Origin: Guillardia theta CCMP2712 | Lineage: Eukaryota > Cryptophyceae > Pyrenomonadales > Geminigeraceae | DNA length: 64,000 bases | Assembly (NCBI RefSeq): GCF_000315625.1 | Contig: NW_005434653.1 | Span: 588,578 to 652,577 of the forward strand | Direction of reading: 5' to 3' | Shown here: piece by piece, positions 43,995 to 56,130 of the stretch | How positions within the stretch are numbered: position 1 is the first letter of the stretch | How the letters are laid out: the number at the start of each line of letters is the position of its first letter | Notes under the pieces: model-generated | What the model was told of the DNA's origin: nothing | What the model saw: only the letters and a program-made list of their open reading frames with translations | The model's database searches: none | Made by a program: the position numbers and the translations under genes

Positions 43995-46557
43995 ATGAAG
44001 GAAGCAAGCTCGCAAGAGGTCAAGCTCAACGCCAACGCCGTCAACCTCCTCCGCGACGTCTATGAAGCCTACTGCGTCACCCAGCAGCAGCGGCCAGGAG
44101 GGTCGAAGATCGAGCTCGGCGTAAGAGGATGGGAAACTTTCTGCTCCGACTGCGAGCTCGTGGGAGGCAACCTGACGCTTCCCGCGCTGCGAAAAATCTT
44201 TGAGGAGGAGGACAAGGACGGGCGAGGGCTGCTGAGCTTCGAGAGCTTCTTGCGCGCTCTTTCAGCAGTGAGCGACAACATGTTCGAGGACGAGGACGAC
44301 GCCATGTCGCGTCTCGTGTACTTCAAGGTCATCAAATTTGGGAGATTGACGAGGAGCAGCGGCAGGGAGAAGGAGGAGGGGGAGGAGGAGGACGAGGTAT
44401 CTTGGGATGACAGTCGCTTCTCCTTCCGCGCAGCTCCGTCGGAGGAGAGCGCGCAGCTACTGAAGCAGCATCTCGAGTGCAGCAAGGAGAGCGCAAAGCT
44501 GTCGACACTGGGGCCTCTGCTGGTGGGAGCTTACCTGTACTACAAGGGCTCAAGCCCCCTCCTCTCCCTCCAAGGCATGGTTCAAATCTGCTTCGACCTC
44601 GGCATCGTCCCCTCCTTGCTCTCCTACACGCAGGTACAAGCTCGCTTCCGTGCCTTCTGCTCCTCCTCCCCTCCCGAGCCCCAGGGCCTCAACTACGTCG
44701 GGATGATGCGATGCCTGCGGGCGTGCGCGGACTCTGCGTTCAGAGGAGACCCGAGCGGGAAGGACTCGACGACGATGCTGGTGGAGCGGATGATCAGCCC
44801 GCCGATGCTCTCGCGGGAGGTCGACAAGCCTCGCTCCTACTTCGCCATGGAGAGCCGTAAGGTCGGGGGCCAGCTCGGAGTGAGCCGACAAGATGAGGAA
44901 GAGGAGAGGGAGAAGGGGAGGCGCGCGAGAGAAGCTGGGCTGCAGTTGGGGGGCGACAGTGGAAGTAGCGGGCAAGAGGAGGGGGAAGACAAGGAGCTTG
45001 AACGAGCTCTGCAACGGCTGGAGGAGGAGCTGAAACGGCAGATGGATGAGCTGGCGAGCAAGTACGCGGAGAAGGAGGTTGGGATCAAGAGACAGCGCGA
45101 GGCAGCTCGGAAGCAGCTGGAGGAGGAGTGTGCGATGAAGCTGCTCGAGTCAGAGTCTCGGCTCTACCTCAACCTCTCCAAGTTCCATCCCTCCCAGCAG
45201 CTCCTCGACCTCAAGTCCAAGGCCCGCGCCCTCCAGGTGGCCAAACACGCGAGCGCGAGCGAGCGGATTGAGGTGGAGGAGGAGGTGAGGGTGAGGGAGA
45301 CGGAAGAGCGCGAGAAGTTCCGGGAGAAGGTGAGGATGGAGCACCAGGTGCTGCATGCTCGAGTCAAGATGGAGGTGGAGAAGGCGAAGACTCGGTTCGA
45401 GGAGGAGACGCAGAGCCTGCAGGGGGAAACGCTGGCGCTCATGGAGACAGACTTCCAGAGCATGCGACAGAAGGTCTCCTCCTCCCTCTCCTTCTCTCTC
45501 GCCCTCTCCCTCCCTTCCTGCACCTCCTTGGTCGTCTTTCTGCTACCTCGGCGTCTTCCTGATCCTCATCTCCCTTCTTCCTCCCACAGCACAACTCTTT
45601 CCTTGTCCTCGTCACTTCTCGCTGCCTGCCTGTCTGACTTTCTCTCCTCCCCCTGCTCCGCTCATTTCCCTTCCTCGCAGTATGAAACCAAGCGCGCGGC
45701 TCTACAGCAGCTTCACGCGAGGAGCAAGACGTCAGAGGCAAGCAAGTTCGCCTTCCTGTCCGCCATCGCCGAGAAGTCCAAGGGAAGGAAGACAAGCGTT
45801 CCTCCTCTCGACCTGCACCTCAAGCTCGACTCGTCCCATGCCAACCAGCTGGACAGCAGCAGAAGGAGAGGAGGAGGAGGAGGAGGAGGCACCCAACGGT
45901 CTGCGAGGTCTACTGCCTCTCAGCCTTCTCTTGCTCCGACGACGCCGCGAGCGAGACAGAAGGCAGGAGGAGGAAGGAGAGCGACGGAGATGTTGCAGCG
46001 GGTGCTGCGGGAGATCTTTGACAACGTGCTGGAGGCTTTTGTGTTCCTCGACATGGACGGGTCTGACTGCATCCTCCGCTACCAACTCGCACGACAAATG
46101 CAGAGGATCGCTCCCCATGTCTCCTTCGAGCAGGTCAAACACCACCAGCTGCTTATCCTCCCCCTCCTCCCTCCTCTCCTCCTTCCCCCCCCTCTCTTCT
46201 TTCCTCTCCTCCTTCCCCCCTCTCTCTTCTCTCCTCTCCTCCTTCCCCCCTCTCTCTTCTCTCCTCTCCTCCTTCCCCCCCCCTCTCTTCTCTCCTCTCC
46301 TCCTTCCCCCCTCTCCCTTCTCTCCTCTCCTTCCCTTCTTCCCTCTTGCTGATTCTTAGGTTTGCTGGGAGCAGGTGATGGTGGAGGTGGACGGCAAGAG
46401 CAGCAACAACAGCATCCCCCTGCTCAAGTTCGTGCAGCACTTCTCATGGCCTGACGGCATCGCCGACAGACAGCGAGAGTACGAGAAGCTGAAGCTCAAC
46501 CGCAGAGAGGTAACACGAAGAGAAGATGAAAACATACTCAATACTCGATCATAAAAA

Positions 46558-46599
<42 letters not shown>

Positions 46600-49019
46600 G
46601 AAATCAACATCGCCATCATCATCTCCAAATTCTTCACTTTCATCGCCTCTGATCATCTGCTGCAGGTCCTCGCAAAGTTTGAGAGGTGGAGGAGGAGCAA
46701 GCTCGACGAGGTCACCAACGCGTTCGTTGCCAAGAAGCCGGCGGGGACGGTAGAGGCGAAGAGAGCAGAGAGCAAGACGATCATGGCGACGTCCCCTCGT
46801 CCTCCTCCCTCCTGCGTCGACGACTCCTCGGTGAGCAGCTGCAAGGTCCCCGATCTCTCCTCCTCCTCCTCCGCCTTCCGTGCCAAGTCAGCTCCTCGCG
46901 AGAGGCCCTCGCAGAGCAAGCTTGACCGGCTGGTGAGAGGGGAGGAGGTGTCGCGGAGAGGAGCTCGCGGGGCCCACGACGGGGACGGGGGAGAGACAAG
47001 GAGGAAGGCATGGGTGTCCGATGCTGTTCGAGATGCGGAGGTAAAGAAGCTGGAGAGAGAAAAGAGGAAGGTAACCCTCATCGCCATTCGTTCTTTACCA
47101 CCCTCCTCCTCCTCCTCCTCCTCCTCTCATTCTTGTCGTAGCTTGCAGTACAGCTCCTCGATGCCGAGAGAAAGCTTGCTCTCGCCAGCTCGGCAGCAGC
47201 AGCGGAGGGGGATGAAGCGAAGGGCTCGCTATCCTCGTCTCGTCGACACAGCTCGAGGGCACAGGCAAGGTCTCCTCCTCCCTTCGTGGGCCCCAAGGGA
47301 GCGTACAAGGAGGAGAAGAGCGTCGCGATGTTCGAGGAGGGAGCCGCCAATTTCGTCGTGTCTAAGACGGGCCTGTGGGCTCCTGTGCCCCGCGGCGCTG
47401 CGGAGAAGAGCAACGAGGAGGATTCGAAGATGCCGCGGCCGGGGGATGGGGAGGAGAGAGAAGCAGCAGGCATGAAGGAGGTCAGGCCGCAGCAGGGGGT
47501 AGGAGGCGGCGCTGGGGAGGAGAGGCAGACGGCCTCGCATCCTCCGCTGGCTGCCTTGGCGTCGAGGCAGGACGACTGGCTGGACACGTGCATCCAGGTG
47601 CGAGCGAGAGGAGGGAGGAGACGATGACGTCCTTGCAGATGATCAGCGGGTTTGTGGGTCAAGATCTCGAGAAGCGAGAGGTGAGAGAGGAGGAGAGGAA
47701 GGACGGAGGAGGAGGAGGAGGAGGAGGAGGAGGAGGAGGAGGAGGTGTCGTTCTGAATACTATCAGGCCTCTCAAACGGAAGAGAGGTATCACTCGCTCG
47801 CTCAGGTTCCTTCTCCTCCCCTCTCGTGCTTGTCCGCTGACTTGAATATCAAGATAAGACCAGAAGGACAAGGTGGCCCTGCACCACCGTTTCCTCCTTT
47901 CCCCCCTCCTCTCTCCTCTCTTCCTCCCTCCCTCTTATCCGGGTCCCTCACGTAGCTCACGTAGGAAGAGTATCCGGCAGCTTGGAGGAGGCCATCAGCT
48001 TCGCTTCCGACCAGTCTCCCTCCCACCTTCTGGCCGATCATCCCACCAGGAGCCTCGTCGACCCCACATGGAGCCCTCTCGAGCTCGACCAGTCCGCTCC
48101 TCCTCGTCCTCGCCCTGTTGAGATGGATACTTCCGCCCACTGGGACATCAGCCCGGGTTCGGGCGACATGCGCGCCTCCTCGTCGCTTCCCTCGCGCTTC
48201 CAGGCTGCCGTGGCGGAGCAGGAGGAGGAGGATCAAGTGCCTGTGGCGAGCCTAGAGGAAGACTTCAACGGCTACCAGGAGCTCACAATTACCGACGTGC
48301 TTGGAGAGGTAGGGAAGGAGGAGGAGGACGGGAGGTGACGAGGTGAGGCAGAGGAGGAAGGAGCAGATGCTTCCTTGGAGCCTGGACGTGGCCATGCGAG
48401 CGACCATTCAGGAGATGTCAGGAGGTGAAGCAGCTGAGCCACTGAGCCGCTTCCTCGAGGTGACGAGCCGCGCAGACCTGGAGCAGGCGGAAGACGCGAG
48501 GGAGCAGGACAAGCCCCACGGGCACAACCGACAGCAAGTCGCTGCTCGTGCGGGGAAGGAGGAGGAAACCGCAAGCCACATCGCGAGGAAGCAGGCATGG
48601 TTCAAGAAGAAGCTGGTGCCTCGCTCCTCTCCCGCCCCTCCCTCGCGTCCCTCACGTCGCTTGCAGATGGCTGACTCGTCGGAGAGCGAGGACGAGGACC
48701 GCGAGAAGCATCGGCGCGAGGAGGAGAAGCCTCGGGCCCGTACCGATGAAGACGAGGACGACTCGAGCGAGGAGGAGCACGAAGAGCTCATGTCGCGAGT
48801 GCTGGGGAAGAGCAACAAGGTTGAGCAGGAGGAAGCGAAGAGGACGAATCATCGGGACGTGGCTGCCAACTTCATCAAGGTAGGCCGAACAGACGCTGTC
48901 CTCATTCCGCGATGATGTGAGGGCAGGCGCTGAACGACGACGAGGAGGAGGACGACGACGACGACGAAGAGTTTGCCAAGGCGCTAAGACAAGGGAGGTT
49001 TCAAGCAGTTTTGCGATGA
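43995..49019 (+). CDS. Large coiled-coil protein with degenerate EF-hands
   Basis: ATG at 43995 starts an uninterrupted exon to about 45473. It begins LLRDVYEAYCVTQQQ and contains an EF-hand-like loop DKDGRGLLSFES (about 44214-44250) whose last position is Ser instead of Glu. A long Glu/Lys/Arg coiled coil (about 44890-45470) follows. Later exons give YETKRAALQQLHARSKTSEA (from 45681), a second loop-like segment VFLDMDGSDCILRYQLARQM (about 46039-46100), FVQHFSWPDGIADRQREYEK and Ser/Pro-rich linkers. The acidic end, EEEDDDDDEEFAKALRQGRF, runs to TGA 49019. Both loops lack the usual position-12 Glu, so calcium binding is doubtful. I do not recognise the family; the mix of EF-hand-like modules and coiled coil resembles cytoskeletal or ciliary scaffold proteins. 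A 21-bp minisatellite (46160-46335) and a (CAT)n run (46560-46600) sit in introns. Confidence 0.7.
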
Positions 49020-49120
49020 GGAAGGGAGAAATGAAATGTCTGTGAGGAAGTTGTACAAGAATGCTCCAAGAGGTTCACTGGCAAGTAGGAGGCACCTCGA
49101 CCCGCTCTGGCTCGCTGCCT

Positions 49121-49567
49121 TCACTTGACATGCTTGTCGATGGATGCAACGAGAGCGGCAGACGAGGCTCCCACCAGCTCCTCCACCTTCCCTCCATCCT
49201 TCAAGAGGATGAAAGTAGGAACAGCTCTGCTTACGCGTCAACTGCTGCGGCGAGAGGGCGAGGTGAAGAGGAAAGAGAGAGACGACATACCTTATCGAAT
49301 TGCTTGCCGCCACATCGTCTGCTTCGTCCACGTCGACCTTCAGGAAGGAAACTTTGTCTCCGTACTTCGCCGCAAGATTCTGCACCTATGGAAATCCTCA
49401 CCCTCCTCCCTACACGGAACATCCGCTACCTCGGGCCAAATCCTCTGACATGGTCCACACCACTTGGCTGTGTGATAGGCTACAACGAGCTTCGACTTGA
49501 CATCTGCCGCTGCTTTGTACTCCTGCATATTGTTCACGATCTTGACGGCCGAGGCGTCCGAGGCCAT
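49121..49567 (-). CDS. Thioredoxin
   Basis: Three exons: ATG 49567 to about 49428, about 49383-49290, and about 49230 to TGA 49121. The product is about 110 residues, the normal thioredoxin length. It has the redox site KWCGPCQRIWPE (Cys at residues 37 and 40), FLKVDVDEADDVAASNSIR, and the cis-Pro segment AVPTFILLKDGGKVEELVGA, ending SIDKHVK. It reduces protein disulfides in the cytosol; there is no targeting sequence from this ATG. The frame stays open upstream to an ATG at 49729, which would add about 54 residues, but family length favours 49567. Its stop is only 101 bp from that of the convergent coiled-coil gene. Confidence 0.92.
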
Positions 49568-49569
49568 GG

Positions 49570-51400
49570 TTCTTCTTCCCTGTACGTCAAACTGTCTGTT
49601 TGGAAGGGGAGCTGCACAAATGGTGAGAAGAGTGACATGGATGTTGAGGAAACCATGCCTGACCAAGCTCTCGGGGGCGCCAAACAGAACCTGGGGGTTG
49701 TACATGTCTTTGTTAGGGGGAGGGCGCAAAGTGGAAACAGGACATGAAGGGAAAGCTTCAAATATGATGAGTAAAGAAGAGCAGAGATGTCACAGTTTCA
49801 GCTCTTTATGTGTCGGTAAGAAAAAGAAAAAGGATTTGAAAGGAATCGGATGGAGGAGGGAGAAGAATGCTTGTATTTGGAAAGCAAAGGGGAAGGGAAA
49901 CATGCAGGAAGACTGCACAAGGAGAGATGACTGTGGAAAAGAGAGAGCGAGAAAGGCATGCATGCATGAAGTGGGGCGGCTTGGATCCTATACCTGCTCG
50001 TCATTCTCCTCGCCCCCACCATCTTCGCTCCTCCTACCACCATTACAAGCGCCGCCCTGCGCATCATAGAGAGCGGATACTACCCCGTCATAGATGACCC
50101 CCCCTTTACATCAGATCTATCCAATCACCCCTACCCACTATATTGAGTAGGATACAGGGGGTTATCTATAGCGATGTACTACCACTACCGGCCACGTTCA
50201 TTACCCACCCCACACAACTCAGTGACTCCTCTTGGCCCGCCTCAGGTATGTCAGTTGCGGGCCGGCGTACCGTACCGGGCCCGGGCCGGCCCCGGCGGGG
50301 GCCGGCCGGGCCCGGCCACTCAGCCTAGTACCGGGTGACTCAGGCCCCACGCCGGGCCTGGACTCTCAAGTCTGCCGCTGTGCGTGTTTGTACTTGACTT
50401 ACACTCGTTTCCTGGCATGAGACACCGTCCCGGTGGCACTGAATCAGGCTGACTCAGTATTCAACTGGCAAACTGAGTCCCCAGCTTTTTCAAATAAGCT
50501 TTCAGTTTGCCAGCCTGTTGTGTCCACGTACCGCCCACGGCGGTGGTTGGCCGGGCCATCATGGCATCGCGGCTCAGGGCCCGGCGGCCCGGCCCCCGGG
50601 CCGGGCCGGGATCATGCCGGACTGCTAGGCGGCTCGGGTCCCGACCCGGTGACCGGGTCCCCGCCGGGGGCCCCCGCCGGGGTGGCATCACTGTCTCAGC
50701 CCGAGGGTCACCCACCCTGGATGTCGCCGGGCTTTCCGTACCCCTCCATCCAATACTATGATACTTCAAATGACTCTCATACCCCCTGCTTTGAGTTGTT
50801 AAGTACCATGTTCCTGACCTTCATGACCCTACCCCTCCCACTCTGTCTGACACCCCCACCCACTTAAAATCGGTCTCGGGAATAGCCGGAACCTCCGCAC
50901 AGACTGGAGGCTCGACGATCTCTGAATATTCTTGCGGTGAGGGTGTTGAGAGAAATATAATTTCTATGATTTTAAAAAGATATACGTACTGGTTGTAATT
51001 TTACTTTCAAATTTCAACTTATATTGATGAATATTCGAGCTATGAAACAAATTAACTTTCTGGGTTTTGAGGTGGAGGAAAATCATTGCTTCCGACGGAA
51101 ATTTTGTCTAGGACACAAAGTGAACTCGAGACAAGCCCAACACCCCCAGACAGCAGGAGCAGGAGCGGGAGAGGGAGAGGGAGCAGGAGCAGGGAGCAGG
51201 AGCAGGGAGAAGGGAGCAGGCAGCAGGCAGCAGGCAGCAGGCAGCAGGCAGCAGGCAGCAGGCAGCAGGCAGCAGGCAGCAGGCAGCAGGCAGCAGGCAG
51301 CAGGCAGCAGGCAGCAGGCAGCAATCGTTGCAATGCTTTTGATGGCCATGCGGTGCTTGTAAAGAGACGTGGGTTGTTTGCGATGACTTCAAGTGAGTAG
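49570..51400. repeat. Non-coding DNA: GC-rich core flanked by CCCTACCC tracts; heptamer array
   Basis: 50090-50225 carries ACCCCTACCC and TACCCACCCC words. 50226-50740 is an extremely GC-rich core with GGGCCCGGGCCGGCCCCGG-type blocks and GTGACTCAG boxes. 50740-50870 again has ACCCCTCC, ACCCTACCCC and CCCCCACCC. This is the cleanest example of the composite dispersed repeat. A (CAGGCAG)n heptamer array lies at 51217-51322. Confidence 0.75.
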
Positions 51401-52905
51401 ATGGGCAACAACTCTAGCAGAGGGTCGCTCATGTCCCCTCGTCAACCTGTAAGCATCCTGAGAGTGCTCTGTGCACGACCTGACCAAAGGAGGCAGAGGC
51501 CCTCGCGAAGCAGAACTTGTTCGGTCTGCGCGTCAGAACTCACTCTTTCGTGGAACTGCGAGGTACAGGAGATGAAGGGGACGGTGAATGCGAGGGAGTT
51601 GGGGAATTTTCTTACTTGCACTTCACTCACAAGATACATCAGTTCTGTGCGAGGAGGAAGCTTGGGGTTCCACCGCCAAACTCTCCTTTCAACCTCAGTG
51701 TGCGATCAGATCTTTTTGTATCGGAGACAGATGATGAGCTGAGGAGAAGACTGGGATGGGAAGAGGAGATCTTCAGCGCGATTCTTGATCTACAACGGAG
51801 ACCTCCCGAGCTCCTTCGCTCGCGCTACCTCATGGGCGACATCGAGCGAGAACTTCTCTCCCGCAAAGTTGAGGTGACGCTGAGCCGGCCTCCCTCCTCT
51901 TCCTTACAACGACTGCACAGGATCTGGTGATGCAGCTGGAGCAATACTTGGGCATGGAGGAGAGAAGCTTCTCTGACGGTGACATGAGGAGCAGAAGGGC
52001 GTGGGAGCACGAGATGGAGTTGCGGATAGACAGACTACGACAGGAGGAAGCGATTGAACCCTCAGATGTCATGCAGTGGAAGCAAATGCTAGAGCAGGTA
52101 GAGGAGGAGAAGCTCATGCTGTGCCGAAACACAGAGGTTTGAGAGCCCTACTTCCCCTCCCTTCCCCCTCTCCTCTTCTCCTGCTCCCTTCGTCCTGCTT
52201 GAGCGTTGACGATCATATCAGGAGCTGCTGAACGTGGTGGAGGTGAGAATGAAGGAGGTTGAGTGCTTGTAGATGTGAACGGACTTGATAATATAGTCTT
52301 TGTTGGTAAAAGAATATCGCGCTCATCCATTGTTTGCTGGTAACATCCGCACTCTGCGGTTCTCCAGCACCGTCACCATGTGAGACATTTTGTGTTGAAG
52401 CTCATCAACTTTTCGGATCTGCTCCTGCTCATCAACCCATCACGCTCGGCAGGAACTCAAGGCTTCTTTACTTGGATGTATCCTCCCAGTGCCTTCTTCG
52501 CCCCGCTTCCTCCTGCATGCACCGCCACTTGTCTCTCTCCCACCTCCTTACTCCGATCTCTTCTCTCAACGTTGATCGCCAGCTGGAATTCACTGTAGGT
52601 TTGTGATCCTGATTGAGCTGAACAAGAGTTTGGATTCGGCTGGGCAGGCTCAAGTCAACTCAGGAGGCAGCAAGCTTCTCTTCGAGCAGGCCTACCGTGC
52701 CGCAAAGGGAGGGCCCTTGCGTCCAAGAGGTCGGCATGGCGCTTAGCGTGGACACGCTCTCTTGGTCGCATCTGCACCCGCAGGTCACTGAAGGTCTGGG
52801 AGGCGCTTCTTGAGCTCTCGAAGACTTACTCCGGGTCTGCTCTGCGAGGGCAGCCCTGCAGGTGATGCGCTCCATGCTCTGCGACAAGTCACAAGAGAAG
52901 CGCAG
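51401..52905 (+). CDS. Putatively N-myristoylated, coiled-coil protein
   Basis: ATG at 51401 gives MGNNSSRGSLMSPRQP; Gly2, Ser6 and the small/polar context fit an N-myristoylation signal. After a 41-nt intron the frame continues EAEALAKQNLFGLRVRTHSF (about 51491-51550) and stays open through DELRRRLGWEEEIFSAILDL and RSRYLMGDIERELLSRKVE (to about 51872). It then gives a helical acidic exon, MQLEQYLGMEERSFSDGDMR to MLCRNTE (51931-52137). Downstream coding-looking pieces are ELLNVVE (52223), FVILIELNKSLDSAGQAQVN (52603) and LKVWEALLELSKTYSGSALR (about 52787), but I could not close every junction in phase. No family is recognised. It converges on the alpha-kinase gene. Confidence 0.6.
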
Positions 52906-53014
52906 AGAGCTTCACATCACGAATCAGTGTGTACTCCGACGATGACCGCAGCCCGCAAAATTTACACGTGAACATCTAAGATAGAGAATGGGTGCCATGC
53001 AAGTGAGATCAGTC

Positions 53015-54831
53015 TCAACGAACCTCTTGCCTTGGTTCTGCTGAGACCTTCGACTCCTTCTCAGTCAAAGTCCCTTGCAAGTCCTCGAGCTGCGTGGACA
53101 TTCACCCAACATCTAACAAGCTGTAGACAGCACCTGCTTCTTCTTCAAGAGCAGCTCCAACTTTAAGATCAGCTCCTGCAGTTGCTGATTCGCCTTATGG
53201 TGGGAGCCTAGAGAGGGAGTGAGACTGAGGCGGGTTCTCTTTGCAGGTCCCACTCACTCAGATTTCGTGAGCTTGCGGTAGAAGTTGCTTGGGAGACTTC
53301 GGAGCCCATAAGCACCTGAGACTGCAGCAGCTCCTGCTTATGCGCCAGCTGAGATTGCAGCAGCCGGCGTTTCAACCCCAGCAGCATGGTCTGCGCCTCG
53401 AGGATCCCCTCGGGCTGTGGAGGAGACGCGGGTTGCTGCCAGCCGAGTCATGAAGGAGGACATGCCAGGCAGGCTCACGGTCTTGAGCTTGGTGGCCCGC
53501 GCGATGCCGTCGTTGAGGGCATTGTCGTACCTGAAAGCCGTCCACTTGTCGTTGCGCGAGGCTGCGGGGCTGACGCATCCGACGGAGTCAGGGGGGAACG
53601 ATTGAGGAGAGATTGTTACAGAGGAGAGCGGCAAGGAGAGTCTGGAAGGTCGTCGAGATTTCTGGCGATGGTGAGAAGCCCCAGCTGTTTGCAGATGTCG
53701 TTGCATTGGTGGCTGTTGAAGAAGCTGAGAATGCCTTCCCTGCCGATGTTTCCGATGCCTTCAAAGACGGTCATCACTATGGCTCAAAGTCAGAGGCGAG
53801 GCTACCAAAACTCTTCCCATCGATGCTGTGAATCTGAGGAGCAGAATCAGTCGGTATCAATCATATGCTGCGCCACCTGAGGGTCTGTGTAGAAGGTCCC
53901 AACCCCCTGTATGTCGCACACCAGCAACCTTCTGTTCGAGATGTGGTGCGTGAAGTGACTGAAAGCCTGCGGAACTTTTTCTTTCGACTCCACGTTGCCG
54001 TCGTTGTCGTTGTGCTTCACGTACTTGCCCTCTAGGAGAGGCTCCACGTTGATTAGCCTCCCCTCGCATTCAATAAGCTGCACAACACTGACAGGGAGAA
54101 ACTGCCAAGCAAGGATCAGAGTAAGTTGGGTCATTTCAAGATAAACCTTGATGGAGACTTGCTGTCCATGCTCTGATACTTTCTTGCTGTTGAACAAGCG
54201 AGCAAAACTCTCTGCCACCTTTTAGAAGAATCAATGAAATCCAAGAGGTGGGACGCATGAAATAGTAGGAAAGGTGAAGTGAGGGAGAGGGAGAGGGAGA
54301 AGGAGAGGGAGAGGGGGAGGGTTCCAGACCGTCTGCGTCATCGCCTCATCGAAGTAGATCTTGTCTTCCTATTACAAGGTATCACATCATCTCACTCCAC
54401 CATGAGTGAGTACAATCTTGGGGGGCACGATCTCGGGCTTGAATATCTTGGCGACATGTTGTTTTTGTATCCCGATGGAATCGATTAGCGTCATTTTCAC
54501 GCACCATCGCATTCCACCCTCCGCCAAGGGCTTGTCATCCAGCAACACCTGTCATCAAACTTTTACCTACTTGGATCTCTCGAGGGGTTGACAAGAGAGG
54601 AGAAGAGAGGGAAAGACGGAGAGCTCACTGAGCATGGTTCTTGTGACCAGACTTCGTTGCCGACATCGTAAGTGTACTTGATGCCCTTGCTCGAAACGTC
54701 AGGCAACAAAAGCTGTTGAGCTCAGCAAACACTTTTTGGCATCGACGGATTTGACCTGGTTGATACTTCTTGAGAAGATCTTTGCCAGCACTGCAGAGAG
54801 GCATCAAAGTCAAGCAGAACCCCCAAAGCAA
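53015..54831 (-). CDS. Alpha-kinase, eEF2-kinase-like
   Basis: Atypical alpha-kinases include eEF2 kinase, which slows translation elongation under calcium or energy stress. Spliced exons read DLLKKYQPGQIRRCQK (about 54780), GIKYTYDVGNEVWSQEPCS (about 54680), LLDDKPLAEGGMRWCVKM (about 54540-54490), QKQHVAKIFKPEIVPPK, VAESFARLFNSKKVSEHGQQ (54218-54160) and VEPLLEGKYVKHNDNDG (about 54050-54000). PQAFSHFTHHISNRRLLVCD then IQGVGTFYTDPQ (53970-53885) follow, and IHSIDGKSFGIGNIGREGIL with SFFNSHQCNDICKQLGL (about 53830-53680). The GMR loop, the DIQGVG-TDPQ catalytic block and the final SH-x-CN-x2-C zinc ligands are all present, so the kinase should be active. A Leu/Gln-rich coiled-coil tail (KRRLLQSQLAHKQELLQSQ, LQELILKLELLLKKKQ) ends at TGA 53015. 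I saw no calmodulin-binding segment or Sel1 repeats, so calling it eEF2K itself would go too far. The start is uncertain. Confidence 0.85.
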
Positions 54832-56130
54832 CGGAAAGACCGTTTCTTCTTCCGTTCCATCATTTGAGACGATATGCTTTCAACATCACCAGCTAGGATG
54901 TGAGATCCAACCCCCGGCACACAAGACCATCATGGCACGTTGCCTTTCTCAAGCAAATTCACAGCATGTCGAGCTGTAACATTCGTCGCTTCCATCATCT
55001 CTTTCTACCATCTGCTTCGTTGGCATTAGCAACTTTTATCATCCTCCCTTCGTCTCTTCCCCCAACACCTTTCCTTCCCTGACGCCCTCCCTCCCTCTTT
55101 CTCACCCGATCCTTTCATATTCGTACCCTTATTCCCGTTCGTCCCTCTCCTCCCTTCCCTTCGCTCCTCTTCCCTCCGTTCCTTCCCCTCCCGATTACTC
55201 CATCCCACCTTTCCTTCCTTCCTCACTCTCCTTCTCTTCGCTTCCTTTCAGGCTCTCTTGTTCGCTCCCTCCTCTCTCCCTCCCTCTCATTCCCCTACAG
55301 CTTCTCCCCAACTCTCCATACTTTCTACCTTGAGGTCTGGAGGTACACCCTAAACCTCTACCCCCCCCCCCTGATCTCTCCAAAAATCACCTGATTGGAT
55401 AGGGTGGTGGGTTAGACGATGGGTTCCCGTGCTGCCGGACCTACCGACCTGTCCAGGGGTGGGGGTATATCATGATCAGACCAATCAAGGGGTAGGGTGG
55501 TTAGCATTCCATTACGCCGGAGACCGGTGGGTACCTGGCAGTCGAAAGCAAAGGACGAAGTTGGGGTAGGAATCTCTATTGATCACAGAGGGTGGGGTGG
55601 GGACTGTACTATCAATGAACCTAGGGTGGGGTGATTCGGACGGGCTTGCCTGGGACGGGTATTAGCCCAGGCACCCAGGGCGGTCCGGCAGGATGCCAGT
55701 CATAGAGGAGGGGTGGTCAAGATGGGAGTATGGGGGGTCCTGGGGGTACCTCCCCTGGTAATAAACAAACTGGGGGGAAAGGAGATCACCGGGACTAGTA
55801 CTAATGCCACCGAGCTCGGTCAGTGAGGAGTGCCGCGGCCCGGTCACCGTACGGTACTGGTGACCGCCCGGCCGGGCTTAGCTCAGCCTCACTGAGTGGC
55901 GGCCCGATGCCAGGCCCGGCCGCAGTAAGTTCGGACCCGGCGCCGTCACGGTAAGCCTAGTACGGTAGCCGGCGCTGCCCGCCGGGGGCCCGTCACCGCC
56001 GACGGTGCCGCTGTGCCCAAGGACCCCGCTGGTCAGGGCCCCGGGGCCGGTGAGCAAGCAGGCGAGCGCGGACCGGCGGGCAGCCGGGCTTCGAGTGACC
56101 GTCGTTGCTTGCCCCAGGCTCTGCTGTCTC
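54832..56130. repeat. Non-coding DNA: CT-rich, GGGGTAGGG tracts, GC-rich core
   Basis: 55040-55330 is pyrimidine-rich. 55330-55800 carries GGGTGGTGGGT, GGGGTAGGGTGG, GGGTGGGGTGGGG and GGGGGTACC words. 55806-56110 is a GC-rich core with CCGGTCACCGTACGG, GTACCGG-like and GGCCCGG blocks, matching the composite repeat at 50.1-50.9 kb. No gene is seen. Confidence 0.7.

Noticed and set aside
51217-51322. Regular 7-bp repeats, considered as a CRISPR-like or functional array
   Set aside because: Units are 7 bp with no spacers; an ordinary heptamer satellite.
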